NCBI RefSeq assembly: GCF_009857435.1 | Contig: NZ_WWCK01000007.1 | Location: 248,001 to 312,000, forward strand | Origin: Duganella rivi | GTDB taxonomy: Bacteria; Pseudomonadota; Gammaproteobacteria; Burkholderiales; Burkholderiaceae_D | Length of the DNA stretch: 64,000 nt | Reading direction: 5' to 3' | Part shown: positions 1 through 8,162 of the stretch, piece by piece | Layout of the letters: the number at the start of each line of letters is the position of its first letter | Position numbering within the stretch: position 1 is the first letter of the stretch | The notes under the pieces: model-generated | Told to the model about the DNA's origin: nothing | Seen by the model: the letters and a program-made list of their open reading frames with translations, nothing else | The model's database searches: none | Translations under genes and position numbers: made by a program

Positions 1-801
1 CAGCAGCGGCAGCAGGCCGTGATGCAGGCCTTCCTTGCGCAGTTGCTGCAAGCAGGCCAGCGCGTGGCCGCTCATCAGGAGCTTGAGCATTTCGTCGAAC
101 ACGCGCGCGGCCGGTACGTTGTTGATCAGCGGCGCCATCACCTTGATCGGCGCGCCGGTTTCCGGCTCGATCGAGAATTTCAGCTTGGCGGCAAAGCGCA
201 CCACGCGCAGCATGCGCACCGGGTCTTCGCGGTAGCGTGCTTCCGGCACGCCGATGATGCGCAGCGTCTTGGCGCGGATGTCTTCAATACCGCCGTGGTA
301 GTCCAGCACCTGCTGGTTGGCAGGGTTGTAGTACATGGCGTTGATGGTGAAGTCGCGGCGCTCCGCGTCTTCCGCCTGCGAACCGAAGGTGTTGTCGCGC
401 AGGACGCGGCCATGTTCATCTTTCGGCGCGTTGGCCGAGGTGGTGCCGCGGAAGGTGGTCACTTCCAGCAGGTCGTTGCCGAACATGACGTGCACGATCT
501 GGAAGCGCTTGCCGATGATGAAGGCGCGGCGGAACAGGCGCTTCACTTGTTCCGGCGTGGCGTTGGTGGCGATGTCGAAGTCTTTCGGCTTCACGCCCAG
601 CAGCAGGTCGCGCACGGCGCCGCCGACCACGAAGGCTTCGTAGCCGGCTTCCTGCAAGGTGCTGGTGACGCGGACGGCGTTATTCGACAGCAGGCGCGGA
701 TCGATGCCGTGGGCTTCAGGGCCCAGCACCACCGGCGTGTTCGCGTCGCGGGCCGCTTTACTCTTGGTGCCGAGGATTTTGCGGATCAGTTTCTTAATCA
801 T
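1..801 (-). CDS. pcnB: Poly(A) polymerase PcnB, N-terminal part (cut by window edge)
   Basis: Adds 3' poly(A) tails to RNA, which promotes decay. The visible 267 residues carry the class II nucleotidyltransferase head: FVVGGAVRD at about residues 57-65, the metal-binding pair D74 and D76 in KDFDIAT, RRDFTINAM near 148-156 and REDPVRMLR near 191-199. A tRNA CCA-adding enzyme shares these motifs; the basic N-terminal extension before the head domain and the neighbourhood favour PcnB. The ATG at 801 lies 8 nt inside the end of the upstream HAD gene, so translation is probably coupled. The C-terminus lies beyond position 1. Confidence 0.88.
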   Translation of the reverse strand, partial: MIKKLIRKILGTKSKAARDANTPVVLGPEAHGIDPRLLSNNAVRVTSTLQEAGYEAFVVGGAVRDLLLGVKPKDFDIATNATPEQVKRLFRRAFIIGKRFQIVHVMFGNDLLEVTTFRGTTSANAPKDEHGRVLRDNTFGSQAEDAERRDFTINAMYYNPANQQVLDYHGGIEDIRAKTLRIIGVPEARYREDPVRMLRVVRFAAKLKFSIEPETGAPIKVMAPLINNVPAARVFDEMLKLLMSGHALACLQQLRKEGLHHGLLPLL

Positions 802-1477
802 TGAATAGGTCAATCAAAGGCCAGCCATGTGCGGCGGCGTGCGTTTTCAGTTTCTCATTGGGGTTGGTCGCCACCGGATGGCTGACGATGGACATCAGCG
901 GCAGGTCGTTGTGCGAGTCGCTGTAGAAGTGGACGGTGCCAAAGTCTTCCAGCGTTTTCCCCATTTTTTCCAGCCACGCCTTGGTGTGGACGATTTTACC
1001 CGGGCCCTGGGTCGGCGTGCCTAGCAGCTTGCCGGTCAGGTTGCCCTCGGCGTCGACTTCCGGCATCGCCGCGATCAGGTGCTCCACGCCCAGCGCTTTG
1101 GCAATCGGCGCGGTCACGAAGTGGTTGGTGGCGGTGACGATGGCAACCAGGTCGCCGGCGTCAAAGTGCTTTTGCAGCAGGGCGCGCGCCGATGGGCGCA
1201 GCGCCGGAACCACCACTTCGGCCATGTACTGCGCGTGCATTTCATCCAGCTTGGCGCGCGGGAAAGCGGCCAAGGTACCCAGCGTGAACTCGAGGTATTC
1301 TACCGGATCGAGCGTGCCGGCCTGGTATTGGGCGAAGAATTCGCGGTTGCGGCGGTCGTATTCGACGGCGTCGACGGCGCCGATACGTACCAGGAACTGG
1401 CCCCATTCGAAGTCGGAGTCGATCGGCAGCAGGGTGTGGTCAAGGTCAAAAAGCGCCAGGTTCATTCGATTCATCAT
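794..1477 (-). CDS. HAD-superfamily IB hydrolase (SerB-like phosphatase)
   Basis: A 227-residue phosphatase of HAD subfamily IB. The nucleophile motif DLDHTLL is at residues 11-17 and the acidic motif III, SDSHNDLPL, is near the C-terminus; a helical cap lies between them. Substrate is unknown: phosphoserine and small phosphate esters are typical for relatives. I chose the ATG at 1477 because it overlaps the hda stop as ATGA (1474-1477), a normal coupling arrangement. The ATG at 1474 is an alternative. It sits between hda and pcnB, an order I recall from related betaproteobacteria, and was probably cotranscribed with them. Confidence 0.85.
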   Translation of the reverse strand: MMNRMNLALFDLDHTLLPIDSDFEWGQFLVRIGAVDAVEYDRRNREFFAQYQAGTLDPVEYLEFTLGTLAAFPRAKLDEMHAQYMAEVVVPALRPSARALLQKHFDAGDLVAIVTATNHFVTAPIAKALGVEHLIAAMPEVDAEGNLTGKLLGTPTQGPGKIVHTKAWLEKMGKTLEDFGTVHFYSDSHNDLPLMSIVSHPVATNPNEKLKTHAAAHGWPLIDLFND

Positions 1478-2160
1478 TCTTTCGCTTCCGCCTGCAGCCA
1501 CTCGCGCAGCAGCGGCAGAGTGATAGGGCGTTGGGTTTCAAGGGAATACTGGTCCAGCGAATCGAGGATGGTCGATAGCGACCGCATGTCGCGCTGGAAG
1601 TGGGACAGCAGGTAGGGTATCACGCCTGCCGACAGCGTCAAACCGCGTGCCGCTGCGGCGGCGGCCAGGGCGGCGCTCTTTTCGTCGTCGGTCAGGCCGT
1701 GGATCTGGTAGATCAAGCCCCAGCCCATGCGCGTGCGCAGGTCTTCGCGCACTGGCAGCACGGCCGGCGCCACGTTGCCGCTGCAAACCATGAAGGCATT
1801 GTTGGCGCGGATTTCGTTAAACAGGGCGAAGGCGTCGATCTGCGCCAGCGGCGACAGCTTCTCGCAGTCGTCCAGCAGGTACAGGTCCACCTCCGGCGAA
1901 TACACGAACTCGGATTCGATCGAGAACGGCGAGATATAGCGCGCGCGCAGCTGCTCTTCCTCGCTGCCGGCGCTGGCCAGCGCCTTGAGCAAGTGCGATT
2001 TGCCGACGCCGACCGCGCCCCACAGGTAGGCGAAATGTTCGCGCGACGTGCGGCTGGCGAATTGCTTCATCAGCGCTGCCGCTTCGGCATTCTGGCCTAC
2101 CTCGAAGGATGCGAGGCTGTGCGTGGGTTCCGCGCCTAAATCGAGCACCAGCTGCTTCAT
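1474..2160 (-). CDS. hda: DnaA regulatory inactivator Hda
   Basis: A 228-residue DnaA-like AAA+ protein without the DNA-binding domain. Hda bound to the sliding clamp stimulates ATP hydrolysis by DnaA and so prevents re-initiation. QLVLDL at residues 3-8 resembles the clamp-binding motif of Hda. The Walker A loop GAVGVGKS is near residues 48-55, and the Walker B-like LYLLDD is near residue 95. It overlaps the HAD gene downstream by 4 nt and follows the permease gene on the same strand. Confidence 0.9.
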   Translation of the reverse strand: MKQLVLDLGAEPTHSLASFEVGQNAEAAALMKQFASRTSREHFAYLWGAVGVGKSHLLKALASAGSEEEQLRARYISPFSIESEFVYSPEVDLYLLDDCEKLSPLAQIDAFALFNEIRANNAFMVCSGNVAPAVLPVREDLRTRMGWGLIYQIHGLTDDEKSAALAAAAAARGLTLSAGVIPYLLSHFQRDMRSLSTILDSLDQYSLETQRPITLPLLREWLQAEAKE

Positions 2161-2205
2161 GGCGTTCGTCCTGTAGTCTTTTGCATAACGTTTTTGTGTT
2201 TCACA

Positions 2206-3291
2206 TCATGCATTATAAAAGCTGCTGCTTAGATAGTGGCGGCGCAGGTGTTTAAAGGCCACCATCAGCACCGCCGACGCGGGCAATGCCAGCAGCACGC
2301 CGACAAAGCCGAACAGCTGGCCGAAGGCCAATAAGGCGAAGATCACGGCCAGCGGATTGAGGCCGATGCGCTCGCCAACGAGGCGCGGCGTCAGGAAGAA
2401 GCCTTCCAGCACCTGGCCGAAACCGTAGATCACGGCTACCGCGATCAAGCCGCTAAAGTCGGTAAATTGCAGCACCGCCGAAATCAGCGCCAGCACCAGC
2501 CCCAGGCCGAAGCCCAGGTAGGGAATGAACACCAGCAGGCCGGTGATGATCCCGACCGGCAGCGCCACGTCGAAACCGGCAATCGCCAGCGCCGCCGAGT
2601 AGTAGATCGCCAGCACCAGCATCACCAGCAGCTGGCCGCGCAGGTACTGGGCCAGCAGGGTGTCGACCTCGTTGGCCATGCCCATCGTCGCTTCGATGTA
2701 GCGGCGCGGGATGGCGCCGGCGATGCGGGCCAGCATGGCGTGCCAGTCCAGCAGCAGATAGAACAGCACCACCGGGATCAGTACCACGGTGGCCAGCCAG
2801 CCCAGCACCGCGGTGCCGCCGATACGGGCGGAATTGAGCACGGCCGACCAGATGGCGTCGCCGGAAGCGGCCATCTGTTCCGAGGCCAACTGCTTGATGC
2901 CGGCGCTGTCGATGCGCACTTTGACGCCCAGCTCTTGCAGCTTGGGGCCGAGCAGGTCGTTGGCCTTGGCCAGGAAGGCCGGGATTTGCGCTTGCAGCAG
3001 CGGGATTTCCTTTTGCAGCACCGGCACCACGATCAGCACCAGCGCGGTAATCGCGCTGAAGAACAGCGTCACCACGATCAGCACCGACAGCGCGCGCGGC
3101 ATGCCGAAGCGGCGGCCGAAGCGGATGCGGTCGAGCCGGTCAACGCCGGGATTGAGCGCGTAGGCGAAGATGGCGGCGGCCAGGAACGGCGTCAGCACCG
3201 GGCCCAGCGTCACCAGCAGGAAGAAGAATGCCGCCCACACCGCCAACCAGAATGCCGTTTGCTTTTGCTCTACCGTGAGGGGAAATGGCAT
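2206..3291 (-). CDS. AI-2E family transporter (PerM-like permease)
   Basis: A 361-residue polytopic inner-membrane protein of the AI-2E/PerM family. Hydrophobic segments cluster near residues 10-45 and 60-90, and several more fill the region from about 150 to 345, as usual for the family. A long amphipathic stretch rich in Gln, Leu and Ala (about residues 95-140) is the family's soluble loop. Substrate is not predictable: members include AI-2 exporters, Na+/H+ antiporters and uncharacterised permeases. It is divergent from purM across a 151-bp gap, and hda follows 45 bp downstream. Confidence 0.82.
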   Translation of the reverse strand: MPFPLTVEQKQTAFWLAVWAAFFFLLVTLGPVLTPFLAAAIFAYALNPGVDRLDRIRFGRRFGMPRALSVLIVVTLFFSAITALVLIVVPVLQKEIPLLQAQIPAFLAKANDLLGPKLQELGVKVRIDSAGIKQLASEQMAASGDAIWSAVLNSARIGGTAVLGWLATVVLIPVVLFYLLLDWHAMLARIAGAIPRRYIEATMGMANEVDTLLAQYLRGQLLVMLVLAIYYSAALAIAGFDVALPVGIITGLLVFIPYLGFGLGLVLALISAVLQFTDFSGLIAVAVIYGFGQVLEGFFLTPRLVGERIGLNPLAVIFALLAFGQLFGFVGVLLALPASAVLMVAFKHLRRHYLSSSFYNA

Positions 3292-3374
3292 GGAGGATGT
3301 ATTTGATGGTTAAAAAGGCGGTTGGACGGGGCAATTTTGATAAAATAGCGGATTGACCGGGTTTTATTGCATAT

Positions 3375-3397
3375 TTTCGTGCGATTTTGTCACGAAA
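3375..3397. promoter_or_regulatory. Inverted repeat in the perM/purM divergent region
   Basis: TTTCGTG (3375-3381) and CACGAAA (3391-3397) are exact complements separated by 9 bp. A second overlapping pair, CGATTT and AAATCG, shares the same centre. A -10-like TAAAAT lies upstream at 3341-3346. This could be an operator or an mRNA hairpin in the purM leader. It does not match the enterobacterial PurR site. Confidence 0.3.
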
Positions 3398-3442
3398 TCG
3401 GTCTCCGCCTTCTATTTTACCGCCTCCGCTGCGAAATACACC

Positions 3443-4486
3443 ATGAGCCAAACTACTAATGTTTCCCTGTCCTACCGTGACGCCGGCGTCGATATCGACG
3501 CAGGTGATGCTTTAGTCGAAGCAATCAAGCCGTACGCCAAGCGCACCATGCGCGAAGGCGTGCTGGCTGGCTTGGGCGGTTTCGGTGCGATGTTCGAGAT
3601 CAGCAAAAAGTACAAGGAGCCGGTACTGGTGTCCGGCACCGACGGCGTGGGTACCAAGCTGAAGCTGGCGTTTGAGCTGAACCGCCACGACACCGTCGGT
3701 ATCGACCTGGTGGCGATGAGCGTGAACGACATCCTGGTGCAGGGCGCCGAGCCGCTGTTCTTCCTCGACTACTTCGCTTGCGGCAAGCTGGACGTGGCGA
3801 CCGCCTCGAACGTGATCAAGGGCATCGCCCAGGGCTGCGAGCAAGCCGGCTGCGCGCTGATCGGCGGCGAAACCGCTGAAATGCCATCGATGTACCCGGA
3901 CGGCGAGTACGACCTGGCCGGTTTCGCGGTGGGCGCGGTGGAAAAATCGAAAATCATCGACGGCACCAAGATTGCGCCGGGCGACGTGATCCTGGGCCTG
4001 GCCTCGTCGGGCGTGCACTCGAACGGCTACTCGCTGGTGCGCAAGATCATTGAAGTGTCGAAGCCGGATCTGGAAGGCGACTTCCACGGCCGCAAGCTGT
4101 CGGACGTGCTGATGGCGCCAACCCGCATCTACGTCAAGCCGCTGCTGGCGCTGATGGAAGCGATCGAAGTCAAAGGCATGGTGCACATCACCGGCGGCGG
4201 CCTGGTGGAAAACATCCCGCGCGTATTGCAGCCTGGCCTGGTGGCCGAGCTGGACTCGAAGTCGTGGACGCTGCCACCGCTGTTCCAGTGGCTGCAACAG
4301 CACGGCGGCGTGGCCGACGCTGAAATGCACCGCGTGTTCAACTGCGGCATCGGCATGACCGTGATCGTGTCGGCGGAAAACGCTGCCGCCGCCAAGGCCC
4401 AGCTGGAAGCGGCCGGCGAAACCGTCTACACCATCGGCAAAATCCGCGCCCGCGTGGGTGACGAGCACCAGACCATCGTCGTGTAA
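3443..4486 (+). CDS. purM: Phosphoribosylformylglycinamidine cyclo-ligase PurM
   Basis: Converts FGAM and ATP to AIR, step 5 of purine synthesis. The 347-residue length is typical. Visible motifs are GTDGVGTK (about residues 65-72), SVNDILVQGAEPLFFLDY (about 93-110) and the Gly-rich HITGGGLVENIPRVL segment of the PurM/ThiL ATP-binding fold. An upstream in-frame extension exists, but the conserved N-terminus starts at MSQTTN. The gene is alone on the plus strand here and is closed by a strong terminator; the other purine genes (purC, purE, purK) lie about 33 kb away. Confidence 0.95.
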   Translation: MSQTTNVSLSYRDAGVDIDAGDALVEAIKPYAKRTMREGVLAGLGGFGAMFEISKKYKEPVLVSGTDGVGTKLKLAFELNRHDTVGIDLVAMSVNDILVQGAEPLFFLDYFACGKLDVATASNVIKGIAQGCEQAGCALIGGETAEMPSMYPDGEYDLAGFAVGAVEKSKIIDGTKIAPGDVILGLASSGVHSNGYSLVRKIIEVSKPDLEGDFHGRKLSDVLMAPTRIYVKPLLALMEAIEVKGMVHITGGGLVENIPRVLQPGLVAELDSKSWTLPPLFQWLQQHGGVADAEMHRVFNCGIGMTVIVSAENAAAAKAQLEAAGETVYTIGKIRARVGDEHQTIVV

Positions 4487-4516
4487 CCGTCTTGTAACTT
4501 AGCGCGGCGTAAAAGA

Positions 4517-4545
4517 AAAGCGGACTAGATAGTCCGCTTTTTTTA
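4517..4545 (+). terminator. Rho-independent terminator after purM
   Basis: The arms AAAGCGGACT (4517-4526) and AGTCCGCTTT (4531-4540) are perfect complements around an AGAT loop, followed by more T residues. The hairpin also lies just beyond the stop codon of the converging small gene, and its A-rich 5' side could serve that gene too. Confidence 0.88.
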
Positions 4546-4815
4546 TTTGCGATCAGCAGGAGGAGGTGGTGGTGGGCCGCCTTCCGGCCATGCCGCCAGC
4601 ACGTCGCCCATTTTCTTGCAGGTGCCTTTGACGGTTTCGTCGCGGCGGCCTTTGAATTCGACTTTGGCGCCTTCGGCTTTGCCTTTGCAGGCGGCGACGG
4701 CTTCCGGTGGTGGGCCCGGCGGCGGGCCGTCAGGACGCGAACCATTTTGCGCCGAGGCGCTCAAGGTGCAGCCAGCCAGCGCCGCACCCACCATCCAATG
4801 CTTGAATACCTTCAT
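4543..4815 (-). CDS. Small proline-rich exported protein, function unknown
   Basis: Encodes 90 residues. It opens with a lysine-containing N-region, a hydrophobic stretch and a Sec-type cleavage site near ASAQ (about residues 20-23). The mature part has Gly/Pro-rich ends (PPPGPPP and GGPPPPPP) around a Lys-rich centre with two cysteines. GGGAG lies 6 nt before the ATG, which supports translation. No family is recognised. It could be a small periplasmic protein. It follows pfp on the same strand and ends at the purM terminator. Confidence 0.65.
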   Translation of the reverse strand: MKVFKHWMVGAALAGCTLSASAQNGSRPDGPPPGPPPEAVAACKGKAEGAKVEFKGRRDETVKGTCKKMGDVLAAWPEGGPPPPPPADRK

Positions 4816-4896
4816 GAAAACTCCCGATCACAATGAGCTGTCATTATCATGCGGGAGTCTGTTAGCTACGGTCAAGGCGCTGTAAAGGCCGGTAAA

Positions 4897-6111
4897 TTAG
4901 CGCTTGAGGATTTTTTCGACTGGGGCCGGGCGCAGGCGGAAGGCGTCGGGGAGGCCGGAGCCGAGCAGGGGCCGTAGGTACATGCGGAAGGCGTCGGTGA
5001 CGTCGGTGCCGTTGGCGCTGATGAACTCGTCTTCCATGACGCGGGTTTTGCCGGCCACGGCGCTCAAGGGCAGTAGCTCGTAATCAACCGAGTAGAAGCC
5101 GGTGCGCTTGATGGCGACCGAGCCGTCTTTGCCTCCCCACATGGCGAACTGCACCGCCTTCTCGCCAACCTCGCGCGCCTCACGCTGGTCGACGTCCGAC
5201 ACGCAGCCGATGAAGGAGCGCTGCAAATAGCCAAAGGTATCGCCGCGCACGCGCTTGATGCCAAGCTTGGCCTTGATTTCATCGCACAGCAAATCAGCCA
5301 GCGCGCCGGTGCCCGACAGTTGCACGTTGCCGTGGGCGTCGCGCTCAACTTCTTTCGCCAGCAGCGAGGCAATCGCTGCGCCGTTCGCATCGTGGATGCC
5401 TTCCGAGACGGCAATCACGCAGCGGCCGTAGCGCTCGTACGTGGCCTTGACGTCGGCCAGGAATTGTTCAAGCGAGAACACGCGCTCGGGCAGATAGATC
5501 AGGTGCGGGCCGTCGTCCGGGAATTTCTTGCCCAGCGCGGCGGCGGCCGTCAGGAAGCCGGCGTGCCGGCCCATCACCACGCCCACGTACACGCCCGGCA
5601 GCGAGGCGTTGTCGAGGTTGGCGCCGGCAAACGCTTGCGCCACGAAACGCGCGGCCGAGGGGAAGCCCGGCGTGTGGTCGTTGCCGACCAGGTCGTTATC
5701 GATGGTCTTGGGAATGTGCATGCAGCGCAGCGCGTAGCTGGCCGCCTGCGCCTGCTCGCTGACGATGCGCACGGTGTCCGAGGAGTCGTTGCCGCCGATG
5801 TAGTAGAACTGCTCGATCTGGTGCGCTTGCAGCACTTTGAAGATTTCCTTGCAGTAGGCTTCGTCGGGCTTGTCGCGGGTCGAACCGAGCGCCGAGGAGG
5901 GCGTGGCCGCCACCAGTTCGAGGTTGTGGCTGGTCTCGCGCGTGAGGTCGACCAAGTCTTCGTTGACGATGCCGCGCACGCCGTGCAGCGCGCCGTACAC
6001 CCGCGTCACCTCGCGGAAGCGGCGCGCCTCCAGCACCACGCCCGCCAGCGACTGGTTGATGACGGCGGTCGGCCCGCCTCCCTGTGCGACCAGAATTTTT
6101 CCCGACGACAT
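4897..6111 (-). CDS. pfp: Pyrophosphate-dependent 6-phosphofructokinase
   Basis: Reversible phosphorylation of fructose 6-phosphate with PPi, so it can serve glycolysis and gluconeogenesis. Of 404 residues, two positions decide the phosphoryl donor. GGNDS (106-110) has Asp where ATP enzymes have Gly. PKTIDND (134-140) has Lys where ATP enzymes have Gly. Both indicate PPi rather than ATP. GGAGG lies about 7 nt before the ATG. It lies 59 bp downstream of the S9 peptidase array on the same strand. Confidence 0.92.
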   Translation of the reverse strand: MSSGKILVAQGGGPTAVINQSLAGVVLEARRFREVTRVYGALHGVRGIVNEDLVDLTRETSHNLELVAATPSSALGSTRDKPDEAYCKEIFKVLQAHQIEQFYYIGGNDSSDTVRIVSEQAQAASYALRCMHIPKTIDNDLVGNDHTPGFPSAARFVAQAFAGANLDNASLPGVYVGVVMGRHAGFLTAAAALGKKFPDDGPHLIYLPERVFSLEQFLADVKATYERYGRCVIAVSEGIHDANGAAIASLLAKEVERDAHGNVQLSGTGALADLLCDEIKAKLGIKRVRGDTFGYLQRSFIGCVSDVDQREAREVGEKAVQFAMWGGKDGSVAIKRTGFYSVDYELLPLSAVAGKTRVMEDEFISANGTDVTDAFRMYLRPLLGSGLPDAFRLRPAPVEKILKR

Positions 6112-6170
6112 GCTCGCTCCTCCGTGTAGTTTTTAGAAAGGCTTGCTGCACCGAGACTATAGCGCGAACT

Positions 6171-8162
6171 TCAGGGCGTGCCGATATTCTTCTGCAGGAA
6201 GCGCTCGACCCGGCCCCAGAAGTCGATGCGGTTTTCCGGCAGGCGCCAGCCGTGGCCTTCTTTCTCGTAGACGATCCACTCGACGTTCGGGTTGACGGCC
6301 TTGACCGCGCTGAGGAATTTTTCGCCGTGATAGATCGGCACCCGCTGGTCGTCGCCGCCGTAGGCCATCAGCAGCGGCTGCTTTATGCGGGCCGCCTGTT
6401 CCAGCGGCGAGGTGGCCTTCAACTGTGCCGCATCCTTCACCGGGTCGCCGATCATCACCGGCATGCCCATGGCTTTCCAGCGGTCGCTGAGGTCGGATTT
6501 GGCGCTCCACGCGCCGGTGTACATCAGGTTGATGTCGGTGACACCGACCCAGTTGATGCCGCACTTGTACAGGTCGGGATCGTTCACCAGGCCCATCAAG
6601 GTGGCATAGCCGCCGTAGCTGGCGCCGGCAATGCAGATGCGCTTGCTGTCGGCATAGCCCTGCGCGATGGCCCAGCGGGCGCCGTCGGCAATATCGTCCT
6701 GCATCTTCAGGCCCCACTGCTTCCAGCCGGCGCGGAAGTGCTTCCAGCCATAGCCGGTGCTGCCGCGATAAGCCGGTTCCAGCACCATGTAGCCGCGCGA
6801 GGCGAGGAATTGGGCGTCGGCGTTCCAGCCCCAGTCAGTGCCGTGGACGTAGGGGCCGCCGTGCACCAGCACCACCAACGGCAGGTTTTTCCTCGGCGCA
6901 CCGCGCGGGTAGGTGATCACAGCCGGGATGCTTAAACCGTCGCGCGCCTTGTACCGCACCAGTTCCTGCCGGCCCATTTGCGCGGACTGGATGGCGTTGC
7001 GGCTCGCGCTGACTTTGGTCAGCTTGCCGTTCTCGGTGTTGTACAACAGGTGCACCAGCGGCTGCACGTCGGAGTAGCTGCTGACCAGCACCCACGGCAC
7101 TGCCGGCCGGCGCGGCAGGGTGATCACGTTGACCAGCCCCGGCAGCAGCTGGTCGACCTTGTCTTGCAGCGCCTTGCTCTTGGCGTCCAGCCAGGCCACG
7201 CCATGTACATCGGCGCTATAGCGCACGCCCACCAGCTTGTTGTCGCGCACGATCAGGCTGTCGTCGTCGCCGCCGCCGAAGTCCGGCAGGAAATCGTAGT
7301 CATCCATGCCGACCAGCGGCTCGGCGGCGGTCTGCTGCTTGGCCGTGTCATAGCGGTACAGCGCGGTCTTGTCGCTGTGACGGCGTGCCGACACGTATAG
7401 CGTGCCATCCGGGCCGAAGCCGACCGGATTAAAGGTGGTGGTGCCGTAGAGTTCGCTTTCGAGCAGCTTGTTCCAGCTCTCGCCCTCGCGCAGGTAGACC
7501 ACGTGGCGGTTGCCGATATCGTTGTAGGCCAGGCGCGGCTCGCCCTCCTGATCCAGCAGGAAGCCGCTGGCTTGGCCGGGACTGCTGGCGGTGACGGCGC
7601 GGCCGGTCACGGTGTTCAGGCGCAGCAGCACGTGGTTGGTGACTTCCGTGTAGGCGGCGTTGTACATGGTCTTGACCACGTAGACCTCGTCGCTATCCTG
7701 CTTGCCCGGCTGGCCGAGCAGGAAGTGGTTCCAGTCCAGCACGCGGTCATTATGGTAGAAGCCGACATTGGTGAGTTGGCGGTAGCCGGTGCCGTCGCGG
7801 TTGACGGCGTACAGGCCCGGCGCCAGGCGCTCGTCGCTGAAGCTCACCTTGCTGTCAGTGGTATTGAACACCAGCCGCTGGTCGTTGACCCAGTCGAAGT
7901 AGCCGACGTCGGCATCTTCGAACATGGCCACCACCTTCACGCTCATGTCCTCAAGGTTGACCACGGACAGCCGGTAGCGCTGGCCCGGCTGGGACACCAG
8001 GGTGGCGAGGTAGCGGCCGCTCGGCGACAGCTTGGGCGTGCTGAAGCTGCTGTTTTCAAAGAAGGCGCTGGCCGGCGGCAGGGCGGCCGCCCGCACGGCC
8101 GCCAGCGGCCATGCGCAAGCCAGTAATAGCGCGCCGGTGCGCAGCAGGCGGGAAGGCATCAT
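6171..8162 (-). CDS. Secreted S9 family peptidase, array copy 4
   Basis: A 663-residue prolyl-oligopeptidase-family serine peptidase (dipeptidyl/acylaminoacyl peptidase type). A signal peptide (about residues 1-26) is followed by a beta-propeller-like region to about residue 400 and a C-terminal alpha/beta hydrolase domain. The catalytic triad is intact: S515 in GASYGGY, D605 in GDDQRVP and H637 in EGHGW. Its ATG overlaps the stop of copy 3 as ATGA (8159-8162). It is the last of four paralogues and probably cleaves short peptides in the periplasm or outside the cell. Confidence 0.9.
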   Translation of the reverse strand: MMPSRLLRTGALLLACAWPLAAVRAAALPPASAFFENSSFSTPKLSPSGRYLATLVSQPGQRYRLSVVNLEDMSVKVVAMFEDADVGYFDWVNDQRLVFNTTDSKVSFSDERLAPGLYAVNRDGTGYRQLTNVGFYHNDRVLDWNHFLLGQPGKQDSDEVYVVKTMYNAAYTEVTNHVLLRLNTVTGRAVTASSPGQASGFLLDQEGEPRLAYNDIGNRHVVYLREGESWNKLLESELYGTTTFNPVGFGPDGTLYVSARRHSDKTALYRYDTAKQQTAAEPLVGMDDYDFLPDFGGGDDDSLIVRDNKLVGVRYSADVHGVAWLDAKSKALQDKVDQLLPGLVNVITLPRRPAVPWVLVSSYSDVQPLVHLLYNTENGKLTKVSASRNAIQSAQMGRQELVRYKARDGLSIPAVITYPRGAPRKNLPLVVLVHGGPYVHGTDWGWNADAQFLASRGYMVLEPAYRGSTGYGWKHFRAGWKQWGLKMQDDIADGARWAIAQGYADSKRICIAGASYGGYATLMGLVNDPDLYKCGINWVGVTDINLMYTGAWSAKSDLSDRWKAMGMPVMIGDPVKDAAQLKATSPLEQAARIKQPLLMAYGGDDQRVPIYHGEKFLSAVKAVNPNVEWIVYEKEGHGWRLPENRIDFWGRVERFLQKNIGTP

